A DNA stretch of 39,914 nucleotides from Pleurotus ostreatus/Saccharomyces cerevisiae fusant (Eukaryota; Opisthokonta). A program made the position numbers and the translations under genes. The DNA is taken from contig JAMQCK010000198.1 of the NCBI GenBank assembly GCA_024196135.1, positions 1 through 39,914 on the forward strand, given 5' to 3'. Of this stretch, positions 30,401 to 39,914 are shown in pieces. Every line of letters begins with the position of its first letter. Within the stretch, counting starts at the first letter, position 1. The notes below the pieces were generated by a model. It saw nothing but the letters and a program-made list of their open reading frames with translations. It searched no databases and was not told the DNA's origin.

Positions 30401-32133
30401 CGATGCGAAGGAGCACGATCGCGGTGACGAATACGATGGAGCTGGCGGGGCCGGAGAGGAAGGTGGCGGTGGATTATGTGTTTTTGGGGGAGTCGTTGGA
30501 GGAGGTGTGTAGGGTGAATGCGGGGGCGGCGAAGGTGCATGGGAGGTATGATCATCAGAGGGTATTCGAGGCGCTTGCAGCACTGTTCCCGGCGCTGGAG
30601 GACGAGAATGGGCCGCATAGGTATAAGAAGATGAGCGCAGCGCAGCAGGTGGTGATGAAGTAGTGAGTGTGCTTTGTTTGCTGTCTCTCACTAATGCTGA
30701 TATCGCGTCACTCAGCTTCGAGGATTTCTGCGTCGCGAAGGACGTGCAGATGCTGGGGATGTTATCGTCTGTCATCCTCCAAGCATTCGACCATCACCAG
30801 CTCGGCGCGATACAGCCCAAATCTCCCGTAACTGCTACGCACACTCGTCGCTCCACCCCTCTTTCCGCCAATATTGCTAACCTCGACTACTTCACCACCC
30901 GCCGCTCGCGCACTAGCCCTCACTCCCCACCTTGGCATCGCTCTGGGAACGATTCTCCATCGCGCAACTTCATTAACGCTGCGATCTCATCGTCGAACTC
31001 ATCTCGTGGCTCTTGGTCTAGTCTCTTCAACACCGGCACGATGCGTCAATACCTCGCAGGCGTGCAAGACACCCTCCGCGAAGGCCTCGCCACTCCTTCG
31101 ACCGAAACCCTCCCACCCACGCCCAAACTTCCGCCCACGCCGACTACACCATTAACACCCCGTCCAACGATTCCCGTCCCAGCAAGTAAAGTCCTCCGCG
31201 GGCCCGACTCGCCCATCCCTCGCGCCAGGCGGCCACGACAGAACTCCATCCTCGCCCCGCTGAACGAGCCGATGTCAAAATCGTGGAACGAGTCGTTCTT
31301 CGGATCGAACCCAGGGCCGTCGCCGCCGGTGGTGCAGTCCTCGTACTCGTCGGCGGGGTCGGGGAATAATAGGGTGGGGCAGCGCTCCAGGCGACCGACG
31401 TTCTCGAGAGTGCCGCCGCCGAGGACGGTGACGACGGTAACTGAGAAGCGGTTGGTGTTCAAGGAGGAGATCATGTTGGCGGAGGGCAGGTGAGTGTAAA
31501 ACGATCGAGCCCAAAGCGAGTGGCGACGCTGATTCTTCATTCAGCGAGCCGTTCACCCGAGAGCAGATCCTCCAGTTTCATGCTCACCTCCAGGCGTATG
31601 CGGAGATCCTGTTCCGCTGGCAGTTGCTGGAGAAGAGGCTGGAACTACTGAAGTCCGTACCACCGCGCAGGAATGGCTTGACAGATCCCGTACAACACAG
31701 GATGGGTATGTCACTACAGTCTATCGCTTGCACTGGACCCTGATTTGACTGCTGCTCAGGTCTAATCCGACAATGCACGCGCTGCCCGAACCAGTTCCCG
31801 TTCGAGGTCGGGCGCAACAAGTTCTGTCCATACTGCTCGAATCCCAAGATCCTTCCTTCGTGTACTATATGCCGTCTACCAGTGAAAGGTATTATGTCCC
31901 CTTCTTGTGCTTGTAAGCAGCAGTATCTCTAACAATCACTCGCAGGACTGTCGAAGAGCTGTCTTCGATGCATGCATGTCAGCCATATTTCTTGCTGGAA
32001 GAAGCTGGATGTCCCTATATGCCCGAGCGGATGTGGATGCTTGTGCTCGTCTTCAGAGACTGGGGTCTTCCTGCCCGGTGGCAGACTTTCAGTCGTACCT
32101 CCATTGTCTTCTGCGCTCCCCCTTGTCGCGTAG
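27445..32133 (+). CDS. WDR59: WDR59 / Mtc5 (Sea3) homologue, GATOR2/SEACAT subunit
   Basis: GATOR2 subunit that opposes GATOR1 and so supports TORC1 activation at the vacuole. Fifteen exons (27445-27660, 27714-27754, 27804-27953, 28004-28200 and onward to 31946-32133) give 1326 aa. The N-terminal third is a WD40 propeller: RRGLFIIDLEAPLEVPRFLP, HYRAITDINWHTSEYDTVIS, GGGTHVKWNRHDPNVIAS, KIYGLDWSHTARNELVTCS and LITWSKDRTLRFWPVD. An RWD domain follows near residues 560-680, then a long Ser/Pro-rich segment. The C-terminus (about 1225-1300) is a Cys/His zinc-binding module: CTRCPNQFPF, CPYCSNP, CTICRLPVKG, CLRCMHVSHISCW. The order WD40-RWD-zinc module is diagnostic. The start is uncertain: an upstream in-frame ATG at 27316 would add 43 residues. 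Confidence 0.92.
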
Positions 32134-32357
32134 CCGTGTACTGTATATTCTTGTATCTAGAGATCTGTATTTCTACGTTCCTATTCATCGCGTGTTGTGG
32201 ACCCCGCCATGATGTCCGCCCCGAGGTGTTTGTTCGGATTGATGGCGAGGCCCTGTTTGGTCGCGCTCATTGTTTACTTCCTACCACATACGCGCCGAAC
32301 GCGAACACGACACGGGGCCCGTTCTTTGTCTCCCTCCGTCCATGAGACTATAGCACG
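32134..32357. promoter_or_regulatory. Short spacer and promoter before the dynactin gene
   Basis: Only 224 bases separate the stop of the WDR59 homologue from the dynactin ATG, and both are on the plus strand. The spacer must hold a 3' end and a promoter. No TATA box was found. Confidence 0.5.
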
Positions 32358-35300
32358 ATGAGTCAAGAGCCAGTAGTCGGAAGCATAGTCGAAATCCCCG
32401 TCGGCCGCGGCGTCGTACGCTTCACTGGCGCTACCTCTTTCTCTCCCGGCAAATGGGTCGGCGTGCATCTCTACGATCCTAAGGGCAAGAACGATGGCTC
32501 CGTGCAAGGAGTCCAGTACTTCACCTGCCCGATGGGCTATGGCGTGTTCGTGCGCCCTAGCCAGGTGAAGGCGGTACTCGGGATGGAGCCCAAGGAGCCG
32601 AGGGAGAATGGGACCCCGGTGCGTGTGCTGATGACTGGACGCGTATGCTTGCTAACGTCGCGCAGGGCAGGGTACCAGTTTCGAGGCCAGGACTTGGGCA
32701 CCAGCGAACGCCGAGCTCGTCGAGCTTGCTACGATCGAACTCGATGCACCGGTCCACCGCATCCACCAGCAACTCCCCGCGATCCAGCAGCCCCGCCAAG
32801 GTATCGCCCAAACCAGCATCGCCGGTCAAGACCTCGAGACTTGGCCCTGGATCGCCCGCGAAGCGCGCGTCCATATCCCTGCAGCCGCGCAAGTCTCTGT
32901 CCTTGAAGCACTCACCACCTGGGCACGAGCCAAGTCTGTCGCGTGAACCGTCCGGCTCAAGACGACCTCCTGCTTCGCCTGTGCTGTCCCGACATCAGAC
33001 CTCTTCTCCCTTGATAACTCAAACGCCCCTCCTTGCCACGACACCGCCGCGAACACCGTCACCACCAATACCAACCATCAGACCCGGCTCGCGCTCAAGT
33101 TCGCCAATCAACAATGCTACAGTGCGTGTCCTTCCATCGTTACTTGCAAAGTACTCACACTTCTGCAGCCCCCACAACCCCCGCCCGACGACACCGAACT
33201 GCAAGAGCTCCGCGCCAAACTTCGCGTCCTCGAAGCCAAGCGCGGCGACGACTCCCGTCACATCCGCGAGCTCGAAACCCGCCTCGCTGAAGCCGAGTCC
33301 TTCGTCGCCCTCCGCCCCAAACTCCAGGCCAAGCTCAACCAGCTCCAGACCGAGCTCATAGAGACGCGGCGCGAGCTCGCTGACGCGCAGCAGCTGAGCC
33401 AGCTGAACGAGGGCCGGAATGTGGATAATCAGGAGCAGCTGGAGATGGCGATGTTGGATAAGGAGATGGCGGAGGAGCGCGCGGAGCTGGCGGAGGCGGA
33501 GCTGGAGGAGGTGAGGGAGAGGCTGGCGGCGGTGGAGGTGGAGTTGACGGTAAGGAGAGAAGGTGCGTACTCTCTGTTCTAGGGAGGGAATTTATGGCTG
33601 ATGATGTTGCAGAGAATGGCGACGCCATCGATACCGAGGCTGGCAAAGATACCCTCGCATTCATACAACTAGAGAAGCAGAATGAGCGATTGAAGGAGGC
33701 GCTCATCAGGTTTGTGCTCTCAACGACCTCTCAACCGCAATGCTAACATCATATAGACTACGCGACATGACACAAGAAACCGACCAAGAGCAGCGCAAGC
33801 GACTCGCCGAACTCGAGAAAGATCTCGCCGGGTTCGATGAACTTCAAAGTACGCCGCTCAACCAGCATACATCCAGGTCACGTACTGACCTGATTCCTCT
33901 CAGCATCTTACGAAACGACCCTCATCCAGCTCACGAACGCCGAGATCCAAGTTGAGGACCTGAAGATGCAGCTCGACGACGCACTTGGGGCCGAGGAGAT
34001 GCTTGTCAAGTTGACGGAGAGGAATTTGGAGTTGGGCGAGGTGGGTATATGCGTGCTGACCTTGTTCAAGGGAGTGAAGGCTGATAAGCGATGCAGAAAA
34101 TCGAAGACATGCGCATTACTATCGAAGATCTCGAAGCTCTGAAGGAGCTGAACGACGAGTTGGAGGAGAACCATGTTGAGACTGAGAAGGCGCTCAACGA
34201 GGACCTTGGTCAGTATTGTTGTCGCGAGAAGGCGGGCCCGTTATGCTGATTGTCCGACAGAGAAACGCGACATGGAGATCCAAGAGCTCAAGCGCGAGGT
34301 CGAACGCTACGAAGAGGCCTGCCAAGATCTTGAGGGCACCATCTCCCAGTTCAGGGAACTTGTGCTCAACTTGCAATCGTGTGTTCCCCTCTATTCACCG
34401 CCATAGCACTCCTGACCCCTTCTATCCAGCGAACTCGACACCCTCCGCACCCAGACCCAGACCGCGCAGGATGAGTCCGCGAACGCCGCCTCGCAGACCG
34501 CGGCGGTCATGTCGCTCAACATGAAGTTGCAGTCTTCTGCGTCGAAGAACCAGGCCAAGCATATCGAGCTGGAGATCAAGAGGCTGGAAGCAAGGGAGTC
34601 AAAGGAGTTGTTGGAGATTGTGCAGGTGCGCTACTTTCCACTTCCCTTCCTACATATTCCCTTTAGACATATCACAAGTTCAACGCGTACTGATTGCTTG
34701 CGTAGCCCTTCCTCCCGCAGCTCTACGTCGAACAGGACAGCTTGTCGATCAGCTGCTACTTGTTCTTCCTCCGCCTGTCGTACAAGGCCGACCTTGTCAG
34801 CTCCGTTACCGCCCAGGCTCACGGTCTGCCCGATTCCCTTCACGGTACCGTTTCGGATGTGCTCGTCGGCGTTTGCGAGGTGCGTTCCTCCCCTCATCGT
34901 CCGGTGTATCGTGCTAAGCACGTCCATGTCATAGATGCGCGGCCGCCTTTCCGCCCTATCCATCCTCTGCCGGCGCTTCGCGGCCATCATGCGCTGCTGT
35001 GACGTCGAGACCTTCCTCAATATCGGTAGGATATTCCCGGATATCGCGCCCATGGAGAAGCGTTTGGACATGCATGTTGACCTGCTCCGCCGCGATGAGT
35101 TCAGGGTGCGGGAGTGTGTTAGCGATATTCTGAAGTGCGTATAGTTTGTGGGTTTGAGTTCCGGAAAACCTGACGCGCCCCCTTTCAGGATGCAGGCGCA
35201 GTTCGACCACCTTGCGGAGACGTACTTCGAGGGCTTCCCGCATGATCTGGGCGAGAGGCAGTTGGGCTATGTGTCCTTGTTTGATCACGATCTGGATATG

Positions 35301-36926
35301 TTCCTTGGGTCCATGGGTCTGATCAAGACGACTGTGAATGCAGTTTTGAAGGATGATGGTACGTTTGCATGTAGGACTTCGAGGATGTCGCTCATGCTCC
35401 CTACAGAAATCACCTTCGACATGGGCGGCTACGACATCGATGCGGAGCTCTTCACGCCGATGCAGAAGCTGCTCGACCAGATTAAGCCTGCGAAGAACAC
35501 TGCAAGGTAGACGCAATTCCCGTGGTTCTAGGGATTATGCTGACTGTCACCTAGGAAATTGGTCAAGCGCTTCGAGGACCTGACGCAGGACTCTAACGCA
35601 GTCAAGTCGGCATTCGAGCCCCGCCTGAAGGTCCTCAGTAATTCCGTTCCCGAACTCGTCAACTTCGGCTTTGCAGTGCGTATCCTGTCCTTACACACCC
35701 TTCAAACAGACGCTAGCCCCTTCACAGTTGGCGCAGCAAATCATGCCCCATCTGAAGGATGCCCAGGCCGGCAAGTCGCCCTTCCAGTTGACGACGATCA
35801 TCGGCTTTGTCAAGCAGTCTGCCACGTCCACCGCCGCGAAGGGCCTCAAGCCGGGCGTGTCTGTTTGGGATGCGCTCGCCGAGCCCATTACGCAGCTTGT
35901 GCAAGAGTCGTCCAACCTGCTCACGGAGATCTCTGAGCCTAGCGTTGTTACCAAGGGTATGCGTATAGTATATTGGTGTTGTCCCACTGTCTAACGGACC
36001 CTTCTAGTCACCGGCATTGCTCCCTGGATCACTCGTGTCGAGCAGATTAAGGCCAGCCTCGCCGTCAATGTCGAGGCGGACCGCAAGCTCGCGCAGGTCT
36101 CGGACGAGATGCAGGGCCTCGTGCGCAACATCAAGGCGAAGGACCAGCACATCCAGGAGGCCGCGGTCAAGATCGAGCTCATGGAGCGCCGCATGGAGGC
36201 CGCGAAGCGGCAGGCGGATATGGTCGTCGACCTGGAGGCGGAGCTGGCGAAGGCGCGGAAGGAGAAGCAGGCGTATGATGAGGCGATGGAGCAGCTGCAG
36301 ACGGATCTGGACGCGCTGGAGCAGGAGAATGCAAAGTTGAAGGCGCAGACGGCGGCTGGGGAGCGGCAAGGTGGGTTCTGTTTCGGGTCTCGTCGTAGGG
36401 TTGAGCTGAACTTTTCGTAGCTTCGGGTCCTCAGCAACCGGAAATGGAGAGCGTGCCCGTCGAAGGCAGTCTCGAGACGTCCTACCTCCTGGAGCAGGTC
36501 GACGCCCTTCGCGGCACCGTCCGCTTCCTGCGCACCGAGAACTCGTTCCTCAAGGGCCAAGACCTACTCCGCGAGATCGAGGCTCTTCCTCAGCTCGACT
36601 CCGTCAGCCGCATGTCGACTCCTCCCTTGGACCCTTCGACCTCGTCTGACGAAGATTCGGACGACGACTATCCGCGTACGCCGCCCACGATGAGGTCTCT
36701 GGCAGCGGAGACGAAGCTGCTGTACCGCGACGTGATCAAGTTCTCGTCCTCGCCACGCGTCGTCGACTTATCGAAGCTCAACGCGCGTCGCACCGAGGCG
36801 AAGACCGGGCGCGTATGGCTGCCGAGGAAGGAGACGCCCGCATACCACGTCATGGAACGCAAGCGCGAGGCGGAGGCGCTCAGCAGGCGTGTGCGCGGCC
36901 TCTTGGAGCGCGCGAGCGGGCTGTAG
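32358..36926 (+). CDS. DCTN1: Dynactin large subunit p150-Glued homologue
   Basis: Dynactin links cytoplasmic dynein to cargo and microtubules; in fungi it is needed for nuclear and endosome movement. Seventeen exons (32358-32618, 32666-33121, 33169-33562 and onward to 36008-36370 and 36421-36926) give 1241 aa. Residues 6-70 form a CAP-Gly domain with the microtubule/EB-binding GKNDG motif at 43-47 followed by SVQGVQYF. A basic Ser/Pro-rich segment follows (about 88-240), then coiled coil 1 (about 247-620, heptad-rich, for example [17 protein letters not shown]). The conserved dynactin domain (about 622-950) contains [20 protein letters not shown] and [15 protein letters not shown]. Coiled coil 2 spans about 953-1068. 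The C-terminal tail contains [21 protein letters not shown]. Length and order match fungal Nip100/Ro-3-type subunits. A broken copy of its first exons lies at 13240-13812. Confidence 0.94.
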
Positions 36927-37276
36927 CTATGCTATGCTTTCCATTTGCTTCGTTCTCGACATCACCCATACGCGTACGTGCAATGTTCGCCGTATCTCTC
37001 CTCGTCGTTGCTCATGCGTATCCTCAGCATCTGCTCTCTACATATACCACTTCTAATACCGGCCTGTCACTCGTTTCTCGTCGTGCGATCACGGTATTTA
37101 TGTATCATCATTATGCATGGGATATAATGCCGCTACTTTAGGGATGTCTGCCCAGATACGACCATGATGAATACGACTTACCACTCAGCGCGCCCAGAGC
37201 TGAGAATACGTTGTGCGTTCGGAGGGTCAATCTGGGTCTTACGGCGACATGGCGGTGACCAGACAATAGTGAACAG
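36927..37276. other. Spacer between dynactin and the tRNA gene
   Basis: 350 bases holding the dynactin 3' UTR and the 5' flank of the tRNA gene. No other feature was recognised. Confidence 0.55.
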
Positions 37277-37374
37277 GCATCAGTGGTGTAGCGGTAACAT
37301 TGGAGCTTCCCATCGCTTGGACCCCCAAATGGGGTTAAATGCTCTAGCCTCGGGTTCGACTCCCGGCTGATGCA
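37277..37374 (+). tRNA. tRNA-Gly(CCC) with an intron
   Basis: The sequence folds as a tRNA. The acceptor stem GCATCAG pairs with CTGATGC and is followed by discriminator A. The D stem is GTGT/ACAT. The anticodon stem GGAGC/GCTCT encloses the loop TT-CCC-A...T. The T arm is TCGGG-TTCGACT-CCCGG. The anticodon is CCC (37309-37311), reading glycine codon GGG. A 27-nt intron (37313-37339) sits after position 37, the canonical place for nuclear tRNA introns, and contains CCCC...GGGG. The mature tRNA is 71 nt before CCA addition. The B box GGTTCGACTCC is intact, and a T5 stretch follows at 37379-37383. Confidence 0.95.
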
Positions 37375-37378
37375 TAAG

Positions 37379-37383
37379 TTTTT
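37379..37383 (+). terminator. RNA polymerase III terminator of tRNA-Gly
   Basis: Five consecutive T residues begin five bases after the tRNA 3' end, the standard pol III stop signal. Confidence 0.8.
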
Positions 37384-37792
37384 GCCCTCGCATAGGGATG
37401 AACGATACCGCTCCCCAACTTTCGCCGGTCGCTGACGAGGACCTTGGTAGACCTCCGTTTAGACAAAAATCTCATTTATCCTACGCCGGACTATCAAACT
37501 TCGGGTGTGCAACCGTTTCAATTGAGACGCGGGCCATTCGTGTTCCTTTCTTTCCCTCCACGTCGAGAATCCCCGGATGCGGAATGAATGACCTCCTCAC
37601 CACACCGACTTATAAGCTCGCGCATTTTCGCTTTAGGATCAAGTGTCTAAGCCTGCCTGTCGTCCCCCTCGTCGACTATCGCTTCAGATTGACTCTCGCA
37701 ATTGTGAGTGATGCGGTCTCCGCCTTCGCGGGTGCATGCGAATGCCATTCTTGCCCATACTAACTAGCCCTTCTCAGCGACAGTGTCCCCAA
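37384..37792. other. Promoter and 5' UTR region of F-box gene 4
   Basis: This contains TATAAG at 37611-37616 and, downstream, a likely 5' UTR intron (37704-37777) with GTGAGT donor, CTAAC branch point and TTCTCAG acceptor, 15 nt before the ATG at 37793. A 121-codon open frame (37398-37763) reads across this intron and is not regarded as a gene. Confidence 0.55.
37611..37616 (+). promoter_or_regulatory. TATA-like box of F-box gene 4
   Basis: TATAAG in the context CTTATAAGC, 93 nt upstream of the predicted 5' UTR intron donor. Distance and context resemble the TATAAG boxes at 9540 and 14273. Confidence 0.45.
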
Positions 37793-39486
37793 ATGCCTCA
37801 AAACACACAACATGAGCTGGGGAGGAGCTACGCCGGTCAATATGCCAGTTGCGCTGAGTTACTGAACGGCTTGCTGACGGATATCTCGCAGGTCGTATGC
37901 TGTCCCATCGCGATGGATCCCGTGCCGCAAACGCCGATGCGTCGGGCTCGGGTAAGGCTCGCGCAACGTCTTATGGCCGAGGAGTGCTAACCGACATATG
38001 TTTGAAGGCCCTGCGACGCTGGAGGACGAACTAATCCTCGAAGAGCAGCATCGAGAGGCATTGAGTACGTTGTTGTACTTGGATTGACCGCAAGGCGCTG
38101 ACTATCATGTACTAGAACGGCTACTGACCCAGCCCGAGTACCCGTCTCGAAAGAAATTGGTAGTCCCTTTTTCCAAAGCGCCCCTTGCCTCCTGTCGTAT
38201 GTTACTCTATCAATGAGGCAGGTGTCGCGTACTTACAGTGTTTCTCAGTGACCTCGATGAGTCCTCGGCAGGCAAGCAATCTCCAGCCTCCCATAAACCG
38301 CCTTCCAAATGAGTTGCTCTGCGCGATTTTCCTCAACTGCGGTGACCCGAGTCCTGGATTTGCATTTCTTCACGATTGGCATATGCACACCTTCCTCCTA
38401 TCTCTTTACGATGCCAAGCTATTCAGCAGGACTGCAGTCCTCCTTGGGCATGTCTGTGCGCGGTGGTTCATGCTGACGCGCGGTTTCCCCGGTTTATGGA
38501 CTCTTGTCGACGTCGGCTACCCCAACCGGGAAGCCACAAGCGTATTGAAGCGATGCCTATTGTACTCTGCAGGACAACCGCTTACGCTCTGGATCAACGC
38601 GCACGGGCGACCAAATGGTCACAAGGAGGTCGCAGACCTGCGATTCATGCCCCTCGTAGCCGCCAATGCCCAGCGGTGGGTCGAAATATCCATCTCGCTA
38701 TGCGATGACGGCACTCTTCTGGACCCTCTGATGGCGCTGCCCCCCGGGTCATTCAAGATACTCTCCAGAGCTTGCATCGACTTCTTCAACCTGATCGTGC
38801 GCAACGGCGAGAAAACGGCCACCCAGGACACACGGTTATGCAATGCTCTGCACGCGTCACCCAATCTGACCACGGTAGGTTGGAAATGCACTGAGTTCAT
38901 ACGTCTAGGGCTCGCCTCCGCACCTCTCCGGCAACTGACCAGCATCGCATTGCATGATGCAGAGCCGACTGAGTTTGCTCGAGTACTCTACGCCTGCGCC
39001 AACCTTGAGTTCCTATTGGTCCGCATCAATCCATGCAAAGATTGGATGCAACGCCGAACTCATACACTTGGGTTCCATTCCCCCATTTGCCTACGCCGTC
39101 TGCGAACCCTGGCGCTGGTTGGGTCGCTCGATTGGATGCCGCTTTTCGAGGCGCTTATTGTCCCTGCTCTTGATCGCCTTGATTTGGGGAATCAGGAGAT
39201 TCCTGCTCATGTCATAGAGGGCATGCTGCTCAGATCACGCGCAAGCCTCCGTATGCTTACCATATTTAAGCCGAGGGTCAATCAAGGCGAGCAGATTCTC
39301 ACTCTTCTCCGTAGCCCGCCTCTGCGCGAAGTCAAAGTTCTACGCTATGTGCGTTGCAACCCAATGAGCGCAGGGAGGGAGTACGAATATCTCTTTGACT
39401 TGCGACCATTCGTGCCTTCACATGTACTTTGCACGACTGACTATAGTGAGGCTGAGCATCTATACAGAGAACTTGGAAGCAAGTGA
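37793..39486 (+). CDS. F-box protein 4
   Basis: Five exons, 37793-37835, 37892-37951, 38008-38064, 38116-38193 and 38249-39486, give 491 aa. The start MPQNTQHELGRSYAG is followed by three short exons, one of which encodes an acidic helix (LEDELILEEQHREALK). The F-box begins near residue 95 with PPINRLPNELLCAIFLNCGD, then AVLLGHVCARWFMLTRGFP and LWTLVDVGYP. The C-terminal Leu-rich region (LTSIALHDAE, LRRLRTLALVGS, LDRLDLGN) is closest by eye to F-box 3. Junctions were fixed by phase: the exon 4 donor at 38194 is required, because a nearer GTAGTC breaks the frame. Likely an SCF substrate receptor; target unknown. An intron in the 5' UTR precedes the ATG, as proposed for F-box genes 2 and 3. Confidence 0.88.
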
Positions 39487-39914
39487 CCTTGATGTGTATC
39501 GTATGAAAAGAGAGAGCGTACAGTATCAATATGATTCTTATATATTGTTCCCGCTAGCTTGCTTCGGTCACTCATCGAAAGTATCAGTGAGCGCGGGCTG
39601 CTGGCAGCTGAGTCATCCGAGGCGTAAGCCATAGTACAGATTATGTATCTGCTGACTCGAAGACATCCACATAACCTGGCGGTACACCGTCAATCGGCTT
39701 CAAGAGGTTGAACATGAGTCACGTGCATGCCGCGTGCCATCAAGAAGCGCCGGCCCGTTCGCGACTCCTTCCCTTCTTTTTTTTTTTTTTTTTTTTTTTT
39801 TTGGTGGATGTGTTTACAATGCTTTGTACCTATCCTGTGGGCCTCTCGACGCACTACAAGATACAAAACATCCGCATAGGGGGACCCGAGGAGCTATGAC
39901 CTCAGATATGAATA
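39487..39914. other. Right-edge region without a recognised gene
   Basis: This holds the 3' flank of F-box gene 4 and a 26-base poly-T run. Open frames of about 60-80 codons here show no domain pattern. A gene could begin beyond the window edge. Confidence 0.5.
39777..39802. repeat. 26-nt poly-T homopolymer
   Basis: An uninterrupted run of 26 T residues, by far the longest homopolymer in the window, followed by GGTGG. No target-site duplication or retroelement sequence could be recognised beside it. The exact length may be unreliable in sequencing. Confidence 0.9.

Noticed and set aside
1..39914. Transposons, CRISPR arrays, phage or plasmid genes
   Set aside because: No transposase, reverse transcriptase, integrase, terminal inverted repeats or regularly spaced short repeats were recognised; the intron-rich gene structure is eukaryotic nuclear.

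Overview
The window is nuclear DNA of a filamentous basidiomycete, most likely an Agaricomycete. Genes are split by many short GT-AG introns of about 43-81 nt, with CTRAC-like branch points just before the acceptor. GC is fairly high, UTRs and spacers are short, and there are LPNELL-type F-box proteins of a kind I associate with mushroom genomes. No bacterial operons, plasmid genes or CRISPR arrays were seen. All gene models were built by hand. Each reported CDS with introns has exon lengths that sum to a multiple of three and keep frame across every junction.

Left part (1-8962): an unexplained 1.3 kb; hus1 (checkpoint clamp, +); a tandem pair of C2H2 zinc-finger genes (+); a small MARVEL-type four-helix membrane protein (-); a LysM membrane-anchored protein (-); and, divergent from it, F-box gene 1 (+).

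Middle part (9000-18300): a two-gene cassette occurs twice. In each copy an uncharacterised Ser/Pro/Asp-rich protein (+) runs toward an F-box gene (-), with stop codons about 100 bp apart. Between the copies lies a decayed, inverted fragment of the dynactin p150 gene, whose intact parent is 19 kb away in the same window.

Right part (18405-36926): conserved housekeeping genes. These are a 20-exon ABCA-type full ABC transporter of 1611 aa (-); NPR3 of the GATOR1/SEACIT complex (-); WDR59/Mtc5 of the GATOR2/SEACAT complex (+), head-to-head with NPR3 over about 340 bp; and dynactin p150-Glued (+). The NPR3/WDR59 promoter joins a negative and a positive arm of amino-acid signalling to TORC1.

Right end (36927-39914): an intron-containing tRNA-Gly(CCC), a fourth F-box gene of the same family (+), and a 26-nt poly-T tract near the edge.

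The points most worth following are the co-duplicated convergent cassette with its unknown protein family, the dynactin pseudogene between its copies, the NPR3-WDR59 bidirectional locus, a 4-nt microexon in the ABC gene, and an apparently exonised intron in one of the zinc-finger paralogues.
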